Below are positions 34,903 through 44,628 of a stretch of 64,000 bases of DNA, in pieces (position 1 is the first letter of the stretch; every line of letters begins with the position of its first letter). The stretch lies in assembly GCA_023379555.1 (NCBI GenBank), contig JAMCQR010000054.1, positions 1 through 64,000 on the forward strand, written 5' to 3'. The stretch comes from Thermoplasmatota archaeon. Lineage in GTDB: Archaea; Thermoplasmatota; Thermoplasmata; Thermoplasmatales; GCA-001856825. The notes beneath the pieces are model-generated. The model searched no databases and was not told the DNA's origin. It saw nothing but the letters and a program-made list of their open reading frames with translations. A program made the position numbers and the translations under genes.

Positions 34903-36618
34903 TCAATACACCCTCGGCTCAGGTTTCCATTTGGTTAGCTTGACCGGAAGATATGAGATCAGTATTTTGTCGCCCTCCCTTCTGGCTATGGTATGCTTCA
35001 AGTAATTGACGTCGTCTCTGTTCGGATAATCTGTCCTGAAATGGGACCCCCGGCTTTCCTTTCTTTCGAGCGCACCGGTGATAACAACCTCCGCCAGTTC
35101 AACCACGTTTCTCATCTCGAATGCAGCGATTAAATTCTGGTTGTACACATTTCCTCTTTCTTTGATTATAATGCTCTTGCTCATCTTCTTAAGTTCCCTT
35201 ACCGCTTTCAAGCCATCAGTCAGACCGGCTTCGTTCCTGAAGACGTACGCATCTTTATCCATAATGTCCCAGAGTCTCCTCTTTATCTCATATGGGTCAT
35301 TGTCCCCGTTTTGATTGTTGACTTCAGCAACAATGGATTCTGCGTGTTTCCTGTCTCCTTCTAACAGGGAAACACCATTATTGTTCTTCAACAGCCATTT
35401 AGCAGCCTCTCCTCCGGCAACTTTGCCAAATACCACACATTCACTGGTTGAATTCGCCCCGAGCCTGTTTGCGCCATGAGTTGAAACGCATGCAGCTTCC
35501 CCTGCAGCCCAAAGGCCATCCACGCCCGTATTACCAAGAACGTTTACATTGATGCCCCCCATCGTGTAGTGGGCCGCAGGTCTTATTGGAAGTGGACTCT
35601 CCACTGGGTCTATACCGACATAATGTATTCCTATTTCCCTGACCTGGGAAAGTTTCTCCTTGATTTTCTCCGCACCTATAGGAGAGAAATCCAGTAGTAC
35701 ATAATCAAGACCATTTGGACCCTTGAATCCCTTTCCATTGAGTATTTCAGTCATTATACTCCTTGATACAATGTCCCTGGGTGCAAGATCCTTTTTTTTC
35801 GGGGCGTATCTTTCCATGAACCTTTCTCCCTGTGCGTTTTTCAATATACCTCCGTCCCCCCTTACGCCCTCAGTTATCAAGATCCCTGATGGCACCAGCC
35901 CGGTCGGATGGAACTGGACGAATTCCAGGTCCTTCATCTCGAGTCCCCTCCGCAATGCTATCGCAAGACCATCTCCTGTCACGAGATGCGAATAGGTTGT
36001 ATATCCGTAAAGCCTTCCAAGACCCCCAGTGGCTATAATTCCGGCCTTTGCCTTGAAAATTCTAATCTCACCTGTTGCAATGTCTATTGCAACCACTCCT
36101 CGGAACCTATTGTTATCAATGAGGAAGTCGACGGCAAATTGCTCGTGAAACTTGTCCACATTCCCATATTTCAGGAGTGTATCATATAGGGCGTGCACTT
36201 CGAAAAATCCTGTTCTATCTGAAGCATATGTGGCCCTGTTGAATGAGTGCCCGCCGAATGCCCTCTGGGCAATCCTTCCATCCTCTCTTCTCGCCCAGGG
36301 CAGTCCCCAGTGCTCCAATTCCATGATGTCTACTGGACATTGTCTCACGAAGAATTCAATTACGTCCTGGTCGGCGAGGTAGTCAGATCCCTTGATGGTA
36401 TCATACGCGTGAAGATCAAATGAATCCCCCTCTTCCTCGTACAGAACTGCAGCAGACCCACCTTCCGCAGAAATTGAGTGGGCCCTCATAAGCTGATTCT
36501 TTGCAATTATTGCAATTCTCAATTTTCCTTGCCCGGTCTTGGCTGCTTCTATAGCAGCTCTGAGACCTGCCAGGCCAGATCCTATAATTACTAAATCATA
36601 ATCAAGGACTTCAACCAA
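34903..36618 (-). CDS. sdhA: Succinate dehydrogenase flavoprotein, complex II module 1
   Basis: 571 residues from a TTG at 36618. The FAD Rossmann motif is LVIIGSGLAGLRAAIEAAKTG, and the covalent-FAD His lies in RAHSISAEGGSAAV. GLVPSGILITEGVRGDGGIL and HYTMGGINVNV belong to the substrate domain, and REEDGRIAQRAFGGHSFNRATY surrounds the capping loop. A minus-strand TATA-like tttataggt (about 36647-36655) supports the TTG start. It oxidises succinate to fumarate. Confidence 0.95.
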   Translation of the reverse strand: MVEVLDYDLVIIGSGLAGLRAAIEAAKTGQGKLRIAIIAKNQLMRAHSISAEGGSAAVLYEEEGDSFDLHAYDTIKGSDYLADQDVIEFFVRQCPVDIMELEHWGLPWARREDGRIAQRAFGGHSFNRATYASDRTGFFEVHALYDTLLKYGNVDKFHEQFAVDFLIDNNRFRGVVAIDIATGEIRIFKAKAGIIATGGLGRLYGYTTYSHLVTGDGLAIALRRGLEMKDLEFVQFHPTGLVPSGILITEGVRGDGGILKNAQGERFMERYAPKKKDLAPRDIVSRSIMTEILNGKGFKGPNGLDYVLLDFSPIGAEKIKEKLSQVREIGIHYVGIDPVESPLPIRPAAHYTMGGINVNVLGNTGVDGLWAAGEAACVSTHGANRLGANSTSECVVFGKVAGGEAAKWLLKNNNGVSLLEGDRKHAESIVAEVNNQNGDNDPYEIKRRLWDIMDKDAYVFRNEAGLTDGLKAVRELKKMSKSIIIKERGNVYNQNLIAAFEMRNVVELAEVVITGALERKESRGSHFRTDYPNRDDVNYLKHTIARREGDKILISYLPVKLTKWKPEPRVY

Positions 36619-36823
36619 ATAGATCGCCGATTAGGTAGTATATGAACCTATAAAAAAATTCGTAAGAGAATTAGAATTAGGCACGGTAAAATCCAGTGAA
36701 GACTATTAATTACAAAATATTCCACGATATCTCGTCAGATACACCCAATATTTCCCGCTGTTGGAGGCCATTCTTTCGTATTCAACGAAAGGAAAAATGA
36801 TAATTAAGCAAGAGACCCAAAAA

Positions 36824-36994
36824 TTATGTGGCGGCGATTGAGAAAAGGAATATCAGGAATCCTGAGATAACCAGTCCCTCCACTTCGTCCCCAGGGATGT
36901 GCTCAAATTTGAACAATAATCCTGCCATTTCCATGATAAGCAGACCAAGAAAGAAAAGTGGGTACTTGAACCTGGACGGAAGGAGATGAGGCAT
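36824..36994 (-). CDS. 56-residue two-helix membrane protein of complex II module 2
   Basis: The ATG overlaps the stop of the previous gene by one base (taATG), so translation is coupled. The sequence MPHLLPSRFKYPLFFLGLL to ...FLIFLFSIAAT has two hydrophobic helices joined by a short acidic loop (FEHIPGDEVEG). It ends the second complex II operon and is likely a small additional anchor subunit. I know no homologue by name. The 205 bp beyond it (36619-36823) hold only the promoter of sdhA. Confidence 0.65.
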   Translation of the reverse strand: MPHLLPSRFKYPLFFLGLLIMEMAGLLFKFEHIPGDEVEGLVISGFLIFLFSIAAT

Positions 36995-37719
36995 TATATC
37001 CCTCCTCCCGAATGCACAAGCATTATGTTCGGGATTACCCCTGCTGAGAGTCCTCGAAGATATATGTCCACGAACACGAACATCACAAGGCTAATCCAAG
37101 CAAGCGTTTCGTGATGCTCGTTGAACCTTGACTGTATCCTGAAGAATGTGGTCTTCCTGTCTCTATTTGCAGGACATGTGAAGCAATCTTTGTACCCTCC
37201 GGTCAGGTGTCTTACTGAATGGCATGAGAAGGTGTAAAGGGTCACTGCAATGGTGTTTACAGTCAATATGATTGTACCCAGTGAGAGAGTCAGGGAGCCT
37301 GAATATACTATTGAATAGTATATGTCATAATAGAAGAATGGAAGTATTCCCCATGCAGTATACATGAAATATCTGTGGAAGTTTTCCACCCTGAAGAATC
37401 CCGTTTCTCCGGAATATTTCCTTCTTGCTGAATCCATTCTTTCATTTACCGTGCAAGTATTCGGGTGATTGAATAAATGACGATGATAATCCTTTCTGTA
37501 TGCGTAACACGTGAGACGGAACAGGACAACAAGCGGGAGTATGAGTACCGTCGGAGTATAGAATGGATCAGTAAGGCCGTCCTTTACCGGTACGGGGAAG
37601 GAGAGAAGCACATAAGTCCCTATCACAGAAACAAGAACAAATGACCAGAATCTCCAGTTTGGTTCAAGAAACTCCGGAGGCAGCAAATGCAGATTTGAAG
37701 ATTCATTTGCACTTCTCAT
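36994..37719 (-). CDS. Large membrane anchor of complex II module 2
   Basis: 241 residues with about five to six helices. It is not a normal SdhC or SdhD. Conserved-looking His residues that could hold heme are in VENFHRYFMYTAW, YTFSCHSVRHLTGGYKD and SRFNEHHETLAWI. A soluble loop with CFTCPANRDRK is unusual. The arrangement (one large anchor, gene order A-B-C) recalls the Sdh1-type membrane subunit known from actinobacteria, by inference. It overlaps the iron-sulfur gene by 4 nt and the 56-residue gene by 1 nt. Confidence 0.75.
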   Translation of the reverse strand: MRSANESSNLHLLPPEFLEPNWRFWSFVLVSVIGTYVLLSFPVPVKDGLTDPFYTPTVLILPLVVLFRLTCYAYRKDYHRHLFNHPNTCTVNERMDSARRKYSGETGFFRVENFHRYFMYTAWGILPFFYYDIYYSIVYSGSLTLSLGTIILTVNTIAVTLYTFSCHSVRHLTGGYKDCFTCPANRDRKTTFFRIQSRFNEHHETLAWISLVMFVFVDIYLRGLSAGVIPNIMLVHSGGGI

Positions 37720-38465
37720 TTCCTTTCACCCTCTTTCCTACTTCTTCGGATGATTATTGCGATTGGGTCGTAGAAGGCATTGACTGCCCTCTCCTTCTCC
37801 GGAATGATTGCATTATCAGTTATTCGTATCTCCTCTGGACATACGCTCTGGCAACACTTGGTTATATTGCAGAAACCCAGTCCCCCCTCTGAATTAAGGA
37901 ACTCTGATCTATTGAGTGAGTCCAGTGGATGCATGTCGAGTGATGCAGCCTTTACGACGTGTCTTGGTCCTACGTATCCAGATTTGTGCTCCCTTATCAC
38001 GTGACATACATCCTGACAGAGGAAACACTCTATGCACTTCTTGAACTCCTTTGATCTTTCAATATCAATCTGTGACATCCTCCACGGTTTTTCAATCCCT
38101 TTTTTCGGAGTGAATGGAGGGATCCTCCTGAGAATATCCCAGTTTTCTGACACATCAGTCACCAGGTCCTTTACAAGCGGAAATGCACCCATTGGGGATA
38201 CTGTGACCTTTTTCCCTCTAAAAGAATCTATCCTGGTCTTGCACATAAGCGATGGTTTGTGATTTATTTCCGCTGAGCAGGAACCACATTTCCCTGCCAT
38301 GCAGTTCCACCTAATTGACATGGAAGGGTCTATGTGCCTTTCTATATATTTCATGGCATCCAGGACGACCATGCCTTCCTCTACCGGCACCTCATAGTCC
38401 ACGAAACGACCTTTCGTCTCGATTTCTGGATTGTGACGGTACACTGAAATTGTTATTTTATCCAT
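37716..38465 (-). CDS. sdhB2: Iron-sulfur subunit of complex II module 2
   Basis: 249 residues. The [2Fe-2S] domain has NCMAGKCGSCSAEI and SLMCKTRI. The C-terminal domain has CIECFLCQDVCHVI and TKCCQSVCPEEI for the other two clusters; the first lacks the usual CP and has CHV instead. It is divergent from module 1 SdhB in most positions. It shares a TGATG overlap with the flavoprotein gene and 4 nt with the anchor gene. Confidence 0.92.
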   Translation of the reverse strand: MDKITISVYRHNPEIETKGRFVDYEVPVEEGMVVLDAMKYIERHIDPSMSIRWNCMAGKCGSCSAEINHKPSLMCKTRIDSFRGKKVTVSPMGAFPLVKDLVTDVSENWDILRRIPPFTPKKGIEKPWRMSQIDIERSKEFKKCIECFLCQDVCHVIREHKSGYVGPRHVVKAASLDMHPLDSLNRSEFLNSEGGLGFCNITKCCQSVCPEEIRITDNAIIPEKERAVNAFYDPIAIIIRRSRKEGERK

Positions 38466-40180
38466 CAGTACTCCTCCGGTTCAACTAATTTTTTCAGATC
38501 GTCTGGCAGTTCTGGAACTGCCCTCCATTCAAGTTTCATTTCATCACCAGCCCTCACATAAATCAGGTTCTTTCTTAACTGTGGGTCCTTTTTCGGGAAG
38601 TCAGCTCTTGCATGTGCCCCCCGGCTTTCCTTTCTTTCTATAGCACCCCTGATAATTGCTTCTGCTGCGATAAGCATCAGTGGGAACTCAAGACACTGCA
38701 GGAGTCCCTTGTTGTATCGGATGCTCCCATCAACGCCGAGTTTCGTTGACTGCATTTTCAGTTCCAGGATTATATTTAGGGCATCGTTTAGATCATTTCC
38801 ATTCCTGATTATACCCACTTTTTCGCTCATCGTATCTTCGAGTTTTGTTGCCAGATCGTAAGGGTTCAACCCATCCTTGTTCAGGTATGATTTGACTCTT
38901 TCCATTTCAGCAATCAGCAGCGATTCGTCCACAGAGCCGAATCCTGATCTCTTTGCAAAATTTGACGCTCCTTCACCGCTTCTTTTACCGAATACGAGAA
39001 TATCGGCCAGCGAGTTTCCTCCAAGACGGTTTGCCCCGTGAAGTCCGCTCGCAACTTCACCTGCGGCGAATAGCCCTGGGACATTCGTTGAGGTCGTTTC
39101 CGGATCTACCCTAATCCCACCCATCTGGTAGTGTACAGTGGGCGCAACTTCCATCTTTTCCCTTGTGATATCCACCCCTGCGAAATCAAGGTACTGCTTG
39201 TACATGCTCGGCAACTTCTTCTTTATGAAATCCGCTCCTTTGTGGGTGATATCTAAATACACCCCTCCGTGTTCCGTCCCGCGTCCTGCCATAATTTCAG
39301 CGTAGTTTGCCCTTGCAACGATGTCCCTTGCATCCAGTTCCATTTTCTTGGGGGAGTAACGTTGCATGAATCTTTCACCCTTGGCATTCAGCAGTATTCC
39401 TCCTTCTCCTCTCACTCCCTCCGTAACCAGTAATCCCTTCACTCCTGGCGGGTAAACCATTCCCGTCGGATGGAATTGTATCATCTCCATGTCCATAAGC
39501 TCTGCACCCACCTGGAATGCAAGGCCAAGCCCGTCTCCAGTGGACTCCCAGGAATTTGATGTCACCTTGAAAATCCTTCCACACCCCCCTGTGGCAATGA
39601 TCGTGGCCTTGGCACGGAAGTAATGAAAAACCCCATCGCTCAGCTTCAGACCTAAAGCACCAACAACCCTTCCCTCATTGGTGAAAAGTTTCGTGACGAA
39701 AACTTCGTCGTATACCTTTACTTTCCTATGTAGAAGCTGGTCCTCAAGAGTTCTTATGATCTCCAAGCCTGTCCTGTCTCCAACATGGCAGAGTCTCCTG
39801 TAAGTGTGTGCTCCAAATGCCCTCTGCATTATTCTCCCGTCAGGAGTCCTGTCGAAGAGAGCACCGTATTCCTCCAGTTCCCTGACCCTCTCCGGTGCTT
39901 CTTTAGCAAGTATTTCAACCATCCTGTAGTTTGAGATGTAAACACCTTCTATGAAAGTATCAGAAAAGTGCACCTGCCAGTTATCCTTTGAATCAACATT
40001 CGCAAGACTAGCAGCAATCCCTCCTTCAGCCATCACAGTGTGAGCCTTCCCTAGAAGAGACTTAGAAAGTATAGTGACGGAGGAGCCTGAGTCAGACGCT
40101 GCGATCGCTGCCCTCATTCCTGCTCCACCTGCCCCGATTATTAGGACGTCTGTTTCATGCACAATATATTGACTGCTCAT
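38465..40180 (-). CDS. sdhA2: Flavoprotein subunit of complex II module 2
   Basis: 571 residues. The FAD motif is VLIIGAGGAGMRAAIAAS and the His segment is KAHTVMAEGGIAASLAN. It also has IMQRAFGAHTYRRLCHVGDRTG, LVTEGVRGEGGILLNAKG and VHYQMGGIRVDPE. The C-terminal Arg-rich active-site region reads ERKESRGAHARADFP. The family includes succinate dehydrogenases and fumarate reductases, and direction cannot be fixed from sequence. First gene of the second operon. Confidence 0.94.
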   Translation of the reverse strand: MSSQYIVHETDVLIIGAGGAGMRAAIAASDSGSSVTILSKSLLGKAHTVMAEGGIAASLANVDSKDNWQVHFSDTFIEGVYISNYRMVEILAKEAPERVRELEEYGALFDRTPDGRIMQRAFGAHTYRRLCHVGDRTGLEIIRTLEDQLLHRKVKVYDEVFVTKLFTNEGRVVGALGLKLSDGVFHYFRAKATIIATGGCGRIFKVTSNSWESTGDGLGLAFQVGAELMDMEMIQFHPTGMVYPPGVKGLLVTEGVRGEGGILLNAKGERFMQRYSPKKMELDARDIVARANYAEIMAGRGTEHGGVYLDITHKGADFIKKKLPSMYKQYLDFAGVDITREKMEVAPTVHYQMGGIRVDPETTSTNVPGLFAAGEVASGLHGANRLGGNSLADILVFGKRSGEGASNFAKRSGFGSVDESLLIAEMERVKSYLNKDGLNPYDLATKLEDTMSEKVGIIRNGNDLNDALNIILELKMQSTKLGVDGSIRYNKGLLQCLEFPLMLIAAEAIIRGAIERKESRGAHARADFPKKDPQLRKNLIYVRAGDEMKLEWRAVPELPDDLKKLVEPEEY

Positions 40181-40302
40181 TTTAACACTTCACAGAGCTT
40201 TCGCCTTGTGAAGAAGTTTAGGCTGAATATAAATCTTTAGTATCCCACAGCATTTTATATGCCGTTATATTCTGTTATTGTCAATTAACAAATTCCAAAT
40301 TA

Positions 40303-41241
40303 TCAAATTGCCGAAAAGTCGATAAGATTCTTCCTCCTGTCCTTGCTTAAGAGCACAATTCTGGAATCTTCCCTCTCTCCGCCAAAATCATAATTCAGGT
40401 AACCACTCAACCTGTTGGAGAACTCTCTTATTTCCTCGTGCGACGGCATATTTTCAATGGAAAGCCTCCCCTTGGAGCCACCAACATGTACGTACCCCTT
40501 GTTCTCGATGAAATCTGGATCTGCCCTCTTATCAAGTTTGTAATAATCCTCAATGTACCCAAGATTGAAGTCCTTTACCAGAGTGTGTCTTATCACTGTT
40601 CTGGTGTCCACAGTGGAAAGGAAATCGAGTGTTTTCATCAATCTCTCCCATCCATCCCTGTAAGTTGGGTTTAGCAGCTCCCTGAATATTTTCTCGTTTG
40701 GGGCGGCAACCGTCACATAGAGCTGGGTCGGAAGTGTTTCCAGCTTTTCCAGAGCTTCGGGATTCGTCCCATTAGTGACAAGGAAAGTTGATATCTTCCT
40801 CTGTTTCGCTTCGTAAAGGAGATCGTTCAGTTTTCCGTAGAGAGTGGGTTCACCAGTCAGGGAAATTGCCATGTGCTTTGGTTGCTGTGCTTCGAGCCAT
40901 TTCTTAATGTCAGTCCTGCCATCGCCCTTGAATCCTGTCAGGAGCTGCTTCTGGGCAAGGATGCTCCCTTCCATCACCCCAAAAGCATCATCTTCTTCAG
41001 GTATCTTGACCCCCTCCCATCCCTGCGCTCTCCAGCAAAACAGGCAACTTTCAGAGCACCAGTCAACAGTTGGCGTCATCTGCACGCATCTATGACTTTC
41101 TATTCCATAGAATGTCTGTTTGTAGCACGGTCTGTTATAATAGAGGGACTGTCTCATCCAGTGGCATAGTTTGACGGCAGAATGGTTGCCGACTATCTTG
41201 TATCCCTGCTTTTCCAGAGCTTTTCTCTTGATTTCATCCAT
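40303..41241 (-). CDS. taw1: 4-demethylwyosine synthase Taw1 (TYW1-like, radical SAM)
   Basis: 312 residues. It builds the tricyclic base of wyosine at tRNA-Phe position 37 from N1-methylguanosine and pyruvate. The radical-SAM Cys triad is CSESCLFC, the auxiliary-cluster Cys come earlier (KLCHWMRQSLYYNRPCYKQ and SHRCVQMTP), and SLTGEPTLYGKLNDL is the GGE-like segment. The length is that of the archaeal protein without the flavodoxin domain. It starts 4 nt after trmI, so it shares an mRNA with it. Confidence 0.95.
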   Translation of the reverse strand: MDEIKRKALEKQGYKIVGNHSAVKLCHWMRQSLYYNRPCYKQTFYGIESHRCVQMTPTVDWCSESCLFCWRAQGWEGVKIPEEDDAFGVMEGSILAQKQLLTGFKGDGRTDIKKWLEAQQPKHMAISLTGEPTLYGKLNDLLYEAKQRKISTFLVTNGTNPEALEKLETLPTQLYVTVAAPNEKIFRELLNPTYRDGWERLMKTLDFLSTVDTRTVIRHTLVKDFNLGYIEDYYKLDKRADPDFIENKGYVHVGGSKGRLSIENMPSHEEIREFSNRLSGYLNYDFGGEREDSRIVLLSKDRRKNLIDFSAI

Positions 41242-41245
41242 ACGT

Positions 41246-41956
41246 TCACCATTTGTTTGCAGTTACAATGAATCCCGTGTGGTAGAGGAATGAGGACTCC
41301 GGCCTGAGCCCTGATTCGCTCATTTTAATCGGGATGTCGACAATTTCATGTATATTCACTAAAAAACCGTTTTCTTTCATGAAACGCGAAAATGCTTCAG
41401 CCTGCGAATAGGTTGGAAGAATGGAGCCCACGTTCCTGACATTAGCCATTTTTCCTTCGAGAAATATGTGGGGTTCCGGACTGTCGATGAAAACATCTTC
41501 ATATTCTTCAATTGGGGCCTTCATCCCGTCTTCGTTCACTGCTTTTACGAGTCCTTCAACTTCAAATCTGTTTATGTTTCTTTTTAACAGTTCAAATGAG
41601 TCTTTATTGATCTCGTACGATTCTATCCTGACACGAAACATCAAAGATGCCATAATTGAGAACCCACCATTCCCACCTCCTATCTCCAGCAACTTTTCCC
41701 TGAATGGCAAATTCATTTTGAAACCAATAAAAGAGACGTCCTTGGGCAAAATAATTTGGGGACCACGTTCTAGAGAACCCGACACATCCTCCAGCGCTGC
41801 CTTTCTGATCTTGAATTTCCTGGAACCCAGTTCCACCTCATTCATGTCTATTGAGAATTTCTCAGTATCGATGTTGCCCAACCCCCTAACGTAAATCAGG
41901 CCTGACCTGTTAGAGAAGCAGAAATTTTCATTTTCGTCATATAACGTCAGCAGCAC
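41246..41956 (-). CDS. trmI: tRNA (adenine-N1)-methyltransferase TrmI-like
   Basis: 236 residues. Landmarks are RGPQIILPKDVSFIGF, motif I LLEIGGGNGGFSIMASL, FIDSPEPHIFLEGK in place of motif IV, and the C-terminal RPESSFLYHTGFIVTA. These match TrmI, which methylates A57/A58 of the T-loop. The N-terminal OB-like barrel is shorter than in many members. It is cotranscribed with taw1 and divergent from alaS, making a local tRNA-maturation cluster. Confidence 0.85.
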   Translation of the reverse strand: MLLTLYDENENFCFSNRSGLIYVRGLGNIDTEKFSIDMNEVELGSRKFKIRKAALEDVSGSLERGPQIILPKDVSFIGFKMNLPFREKLLEIGGGNGGFSIMASLMFRVRIESYEINKDSFELLKRNINRFEVEGLVKAVNEDGMKAPIEEYEDVFIDSPEPHIFLEGKMANVRNVGSILPTYSQAEAFSRFMKENGFLVNIHEIVDIPIKMSESGLRPESSFLYHTGFIVTANKW

Positions 41957-42002
41957 ATTGGGTTAGAAAAAAGGATTTAAAATAGGTTTTCCTAAGGGTG
42001 AT

Positions 42003-44582
42003 GTGCAAGCACAGGAAGAACCGCTGAAATTCTTTTTGGAAAACAATTATCTCAGGAAAAAATGCACAAAATGCGGCATGTCATTCTGGACCTTGGACGC
42101 TGATAGGACCACGTGTGGGGAGGTGCCATGTGACCCTTATTCGTTCATTCATAATTCTCCGACATCAAAAGGATATTCGCTTGAAGAGATGAGAGAGGAG
42201 TTCCTTTCCTTTTTTGAGAAGTATGGACACAAGAGAATAAAGAGGTACCCTATCGTTGCAAGGTGGAGGGAAGATGTATATCTTGTGAATGCAAGCATAT
42301 ACGATTTCCAGCCTCACGTCACGTCTGGAAAGGTTCCACCACCTGGGAACCCTTTAGTCATATCGCAGCCGTGCATAAGGACTGTTGATCTTGACAATGT
42401 CGGCAAAACAGGAAGGCACCTTTCGGTCTTTGAGATGGGAGGGGCAAAATCTTTCAATTTTCCTGGGAAGGAGATCTACTGGAAGGACAAGGCTGTTGAA
42501 TATTCCAGACTCTTTCTAGAACATCTTGGCGTAGATAGAAACGAAATCATCTATAAGGAGAAACCCTGGTTTGGCGGCGGGAATGCAGGTTCCGCAGTTG
42601 AGGTCATGGTAAGGGGACTCGAGGTTGCAACTTTGGTCTTTATGGACATGATAGAGGACCCATCTGGCGAATATGAATTTGATGGATTGAGATACAGGAA
42701 AATGGAGAACAGGATCGTTGATACGGGATACGGAATCGACAGACTAGTCTGGTTATCTCAGGGGACAGATACAATTTTTGAGTCGCTTTATCCGGATTTA
42801 GTCAAGAAACTGATGGAGGAGGTTGGTATCTCCACTCCTAAATTCTTAGGGAAGTTCATAGCTGAATCTTCCAAAGAGGATGGGTCTGAACAAAAATTTC
42901 TCAGAGCTTTGTCAGAAGAAGATAGGGAAACGATGGAGAAACTCCTCCAGATTTATGTGCTTGCTGATCATTCTAGGTCTTTGACATTCCTGTTATTTGA
43001 TGGACTTGTTCCTTCCAATTCCAAAGCAGGATATGTCTTGCGGATGCTGATAAGGAGATCGCTGCTCTCCTTACAGAAATTGAAACTGAATGGAGGCCTC
43101 TGGCCACTGATAGAGATACAGGAGAAAAGATTTGGCAGTCTCATAGATAAGAGGCTTGAGAGGTCAGCGAGGGAAATAGTCCATTTGGAGACAGAAAGAT
43201 TCAACGAATTGCTGAGTAAGGGGGACTCTCTCATAATCAAACACGCCAGGAATGGGACAATGTCTGAAGATGACGCCGTAATGCTCTTCCAGAGCAACGG
43301 ACTGCCTATTGAATACATAAGGGAGAGGGCTCAGGTCCTCAATATTAAACTTCCGGAATCAATATCGAAATTCAAGGGTTTTGCAAACCAGAGAATAGAA
43401 GGGGTCGAGAAAGAAAAGGTTGGCATAGGGTCTTATCCCGCTACAAGGAAGCTGTATTATGAGGATGAGAGGAATTTCGAATTCAAAAGCAAGGTAGTTG
43501 GCATTGAAGGCAACAAAATCATCCTTGAAGAAACCTCCTTCTACCCAGAAGGAGGGGGGCAGCCTTCAGATACTGGATATCTGACGGTCAACGGTACCAA
43601 GCATAATGTGATAGATGTACAGATCATAAACAATGTTGTGGTCCACACCCTGGATGATGCAGACGGAATAATGAAGGGAGATTATGTATCCGGGTTCGTC
43701 GATGTGGAAAGAAGGGACAGGCTGATGAAGAATCACTCTGCCACACACATACTTCTCTCATCTATCAGGGACGTCCTTGGACTCCACGTATGGCAATCAG
43801 GTGCACAGAAGGACCCTATCGTCAGCCGCCTGGACATTACCCACTACAAGGATATATCCCGTGAAGAATTAAAAGCAATAGAGATGAGGGCAAATCAGAT
43901 CATCAGAATGAACCTCCCTCTGCACAAGGAATTTGTAGACAGAGACAAGGCAGAGGAAAATTTTGGCTTCACCCTTTACCAGGGGGGAATACCTGCCGGG
44001 AACAGTCTCCGGCTGGTGGAGATACCTGGAATTGATGCTGAGGGGTGCGGTGGTACCCACGTTGACTGGACTGGAGAGGTAGGGCTGATAAAGATACTCA
44101 GAATAGAGAAGATCCAGGATGGAGTCATTCGTTTCCATTTCACATCTGGAAAGTCGGCCGTGGAGCAAGATCAGATGATTGATGATGAACTGATGGCAAT
44201 CAAGGAAGAAATGGGAAGCGACCCCATTCAGTCTTATAACAGCATGAGGAAGGAGATTTCTGAAGTGAGAAGGGCATTAGCATCAGGAACGAAGGATCAT
44301 AAGGTTAGATTTGGAAAAAGAATGATAAGGTTGATTGAAACTGATGAGGTTATTGCAAATGACGTATCAAGAAGCCTTGGGGATGGGGTGGGAATTGTGA
44401 TTTCCAAGGAAAGGATCAGGGTGGCTTCAGGAAGAAATGATGCATCCGCCCTCGAGATTTTGAGACTGATTGAAAGCGCAGGGTTGGTGAAAGGTGGAGG
44501 GAACCCTCAATTTGCGCAGGGGAAAGTATTAAGGGAAAATTTGGATTGGAAATCAGTCAAAGAGGCGATAATTCATCACTGA
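42003..44582 (+). CDS. alaS: Alanyl-tRNA synthetase (archaeal type)
   Basis: 859 residues from a GTG at 42003. It charges tRNA-Ala. A TATA-like gatttaaaat lies about 25 nt upstream, and an ATG at 42001 is out of frame. The N-terminus has CTKCGMSFW and CGEVPCDPY (archaeal zinc region); the class II core contains GHKRIKRYPIVARWR, FQPHV and TDTIFESLYP-like TDTIFESLYPDL. The editing domain holds the metal ligands NHSATHILL and GCGGTHVDWTGEVG. The C-terminal domain follows. The M50 protease gene lies just downstream. Confidence 0.97.
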   Translation: MQAQEEPLKFFLENNYLRKKCTKCGMSFWTLDADRTTCGEVPCDPYSFIHNSPTSKGYSLEEMREEFLSFFEKYGHKRIKRYPIVARWREDVYLVNASIYDFQPHVTSGKVPPPGNPLVISQPCIRTVDLDNVGKTGRHLSVFEMGGAKSFNFPGKEIYWKDKAVEYSRLFLEHLGVDRNEIIYKEKPWFGGGNAGSAVEVMVRGLEVATLVFMDMIEDPSGEYEFDGLRYRKMENRIVDTGYGIDRLVWLSQGTDTIFESLYPDLVKKLMEEVGISTPKFLGKFIAESSKEDGSEQKFLRALSEEDRETMEKLLQIYVLADHSRSLTFLLFDGLVPSNSKAGYVLRMLIRRSLLSLQKLKLNGGLWPLIEIQEKRFGSLIDKRLERSAREIVHLETERFNELLSKGDSLIIKHARNGTMSEDDAVMLFQSNGLPIEYIRERAQVLNIKLPESISKFKGFANQRIEGVEKEKVGIGSYPATRKLYYEDERNFEFKSKVVGIEGNKIILEETSFYPEGGGQPSDTGYLTVNGTKHNVIDVQIINNVVVHTLDDADGIMKGDYVSGFVDVERRDRLMKNHSATHILLSSIRDVLGLHVWQSGAQKDPIVSRLDITHYKDISREELKAIEMRANQIIRMNLPLHKEFVDRDKAEENFGFTLYQGGIPAGNSLRLVEIPGIDAEGCGGTHVDWTGEVGLIKILRIEKIQDGVIRFHFTSGKSAVEQDQMIDDELMAIKEEMGSDPIQSYNSMRKEISEVRRALASGTKDHKVRFGKRMIRLIETDEVIANDVSRSLGDGVGIVISKERIRVASGRNDASALEILRLIESAGLVKGGGNPQFAQGKVLRENLDWKSVKEAIIHH

Positions 44583-44628
44583 AGATGAACTAGATAACCT
44601 ACGGAGAGAAGTTGGAAAATATTTCACC

